A stretch of 64,000 nucleotides of DNA from NCBI GenBank assembly GCA_054661495.1, contig BAAFSQ010000014.1, positions 17,656 to 81,655 of the forward strand. Reading direction: 5' to 3'. The position numbers and the translations under genes are program-made. Shown here in pieces: positions 61,639-64,000 of this stretch. This stretch comes from Zygophlyctis sp. KS116. Its lineage: Eukaryota > Chytridiomycota. The notes below the pieces were generated by a model. It had not been told where the DNA came from, searched no databases, and saw only the letters and a program-made list of their open reading frames with translations. How positions within the stretch are numbered: the stretch's first letter is position 1; every line of letters starts with the position of its first letter.

Positions 61639-62903
61639 TCAGTCCAAGGTTAATCGGACAGGAGCCATTTTCTGACTATCATTTGCAACCGGATTTACTA
61701 GATTTAATAATAAATGTCATACATAAAAGATTGAGATCATTGTCCTTAAAGTCCATCATAACAGCAAATGCTGTTGACATGGTAGAAATTACAATGATGA
61801 TTTGAGCCACAGCTAAAAGTTAGTGGATAAAATGTACCAAAACTTGTCAACCAAATTAACGTTAGTTTAAAAGCCGGTTCTACAAAAGCTACAACTATTG
61901 CATAAACTAGTCCAACCGCATTTCCCAACATCAATACTAAAAACAAAATCATTAAAGCATAACTAGTTCTCTTCACAGCAAACCACCCTACAGCATAATA
62001 TATAACTGCAACTAAACACATTAAAGCACATGCAGATGCAACATATCTTTTTGCTGATATCAAATCATTGGATTCTGCTTGTTTCCCATAGTAATAAACA
62101 GCACCAATCATTTGAATAATGATCCCACAAAAAAAGAATATATTGAGTTTCAGGAATAGAATGAATAGATGATATCTCTTAAGTAATTTCTTTTTATGTA
62201 AAGAAGCCCCATTTTTCTGTAGTAATGACCAGCCATACTCTTGGTACACTTTAAAGGATGTAAAAATCCCTATAATACCATATAATATAGAAAGCCCTGC
62301 AATTACTACCGCAATTGCTAAAAGACTATTTATAGCATCAGCTCCTGATTGTAAAATTTGTGTCCCTTGTTCTAGATTTGAGACTGAGTTTTTTACTGAA
62401 TAGCTTTGTCCGTTTTGTAAAAAAATCCCTGGAGGTCCATCTAGTTTAAAAACACCTGGTTGTGGAGATTCACATTGTTCTAATTTGTGAGCTAAAATCA
62501 AGGAACTTTCTCCTGAATTGGGAAAAATATATTCTGATCCATAATCTTTTAGTTTCTGTAATTGAAATATTTGAACTACAGAGTAAATGCAAGTAAAAAT
62601 ATTGAATAAAGCAACTGCTACAACTTGGATTGTATTTTTAGCTACCCATGCATCCGCAGCCATTGCTGTAGAAAAGATTTGAGCGATAATGAAGAGTACA
62701 AAGTAAACAATGATAAACCCGGCACTTCCTGCTTTCTCAGCAAACATCAGGTTTATTGCATTCAATGTCTCTCTAAGAATCACAAACTCCATTGCTCCTA
62801 ATAAAACAGTCTGAGAGATGGAAATCAGTAATGCTCTCTTTGCCCAGTCCAAAGGGTTAAAGAAATTGTATAGTTTAGAGGATAGAGTCTCTTCAACCTT
62901 CAT
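61639..62903 (-). CDS. UPF0658 family Golgi membrane protein
   Basis: Two 25-bp introns near the 3' end (61698..61722 and 61813..61837) give 404 residues from MKVEETLSS. There are about seven membrane helices. The family landmarks are KNTIQVVAVALFNI, the cytosolic loop KVYQEYGWSLLQKNGASLHK, LKLNIFFFCGIIIQMIGAVY and WFAVKRTSYALMI. UPF0658 is a fungal family annotated as Golgi apparatus membrane proteins of unknown function. The last exon (NPVAND..., ending VRLTLD) depends on accepting the second intron. Without it the protein would end at 61679. It converges with the unknown gene 42 bp away. Confidence 0.85.
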
Positions 62904-62974
62904 AATTCTAAATTGGGCAATGAAAATGGCGCAAGGTGCCACAAAATTCTCACTAAAAAATGACGTAAACTATT

Positions 62975-63688
<714 letters not shown>

Positions 63689-63846
63689 TTAGGAAAATCT
63701 GAGAGATAAGCCACTCAGTAACCGCCAAAACCTTAATGAAAACACACGGAAGCTCGCTGACAAATTTTATGTCGTCTGCCGTCAAGTGCCGCTGCAATCT
63801 AAAAATAAAAAAGGTTCTATATTTAGTTCTAAAAAAATCTTGAAAA

Positions 63847-64000
63847 ATGTTTAAAATTCTCTTATTGGTTTCTCTAAATCTGTTAAATGTCTTGTCCGAA
63901 TTAACTGCAAATACTATCAAAAGGTCACCGAAAAGCTGTAAAGACATGATTTGTCCCATGACAACTGCATGTATCAATGGTATTTGTGTTGATGTTGGCA
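63847..64000 (+). CDS. Secreted cysteine-containing protein, partial (runs off the window)
   Basis: The frame opens at ATG 63847 and is still open at the window edge, about 51 codons. The start MFKILLLVSLNLLNVLSELT is a good signal peptide (Lys, then a leucine-rich core). It is followed by a mature region with cysteines in CKDMICPMTTACINGICVDV, a C-x4-C-x5-C-x4-C spacing. Such short Cys-bearing secreted proteins are found among fungal effectors and extracellular binding modules, but the domain cannot be named from this fragment. It is divergent from TRM8. Confidence 0.6.
   Translation, partial: MFKILLLVSLNLLNVLSELTANTIKRSPKSCKDMICPMTTACINGICVDVG

Noticed and set aside
61643-61805. An extra plus-strand exon that would extend the unknown 403-residue gene
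   Set aside because: It needs a 70-bp intron and would be wholly antisense to the well-supported C-terminal part of UPF0658; the shorter gene ends cleanly at 61597.

Overview
This window is eukaryotic nuclear DNA that is AT-rich and extremely compact. It holds 36 complete protein-coding genes, one gene cut by the right edge, and two tRNA genes. I modelled 118 spliceosomal introns by following protein-family continuity across GT..AG gaps. All but five are 22-38 bp (mostly 24-30). Neighbouring genes are often separated by 1-200 bp, and several overlap at their ends. I see no rRNA, transposon, CRISPR array or viral gene.

The best guess for the source is an early-diverging, flagellated (zoosporic) fungus, for example a Rozella-like Cryptomycota, aphelid or chytrid. 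The evidence is a mix of two gene sets. Families I know as fungal include a UPF0658 Golgi membrane protein, a DUF2408/UPF0662 protein, a Pkr1-like V-ATPase assembly factor, a Num1/Mcp5-type PH cortical anchor and RIB1. Centriole or cilium genes that yeasts and moulds lack include PLK4, CEP44 and a PIH1D2-type dynein-assembly factor. eEF2 also reads as fungal. The lineage assignment is inference.

Layout. 0-9 kb: acetyl-CoA acetyltransferase; a large unknown membrane protein (minus); SUV3 helicase; an ankyrin-DysF-FYVE-RING protein. 8.8-17.4 kb: TFIIH subunit SSL1, tRNA-Gln, tRNA-Ser, DCC1, BUD23, the Num1-like anch​or, PIH1D2-like, and a PHD-ePHD reader. 17.4-24.1 kb: a 1393-residue TPR protein, an acidic unknown, Pkr1-like, and a J-protein. 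24.2-34 kb: VPS25, USP5-like deubiquitinase, PLK4, RAD54B/RDH54, and a PAXBP1/GCF protein. 34-41 kb: RIB1, RAM2, CEP44, an F-box/LRR protein, ALIX, and a FAM177-like protein. 41-47.7 kb: eEF2, LSM3, UFL1, ELP3. 47.9-61.6 kb: an ABCC transporter, a small membrane protein, kinesin-4, the DUF2408 protein, a PHD-JmjC demethylase, and an unknown. 61.6-64 kb: UPF0658, TRM8 and the start of a secreted cysteine-bearing protein.

There is no operon-like functional grouping. The genes are mostly single-copy housekeeping functions: RNA modification (BUD23, TRM8, ELP3), endosomal sorting (VPS25, ALIX, the FYVE-RING protein), genome maintenance (SSL1, DCC1, RAD54B), and cytoskeleton/centriole (PLK4, CEP44, PIH1D2-like, kinesin-4, Num1-like). 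The most notable features are the uniformly tiny introns (including a 15-nt microexon and an ATG-only first exon), the overlapping gene ends, the presence of the UFM1 ligase UFL1, the unusual ankyrin-DysF-FYVE-RING protein, and the partial secreted protein at the right edge.
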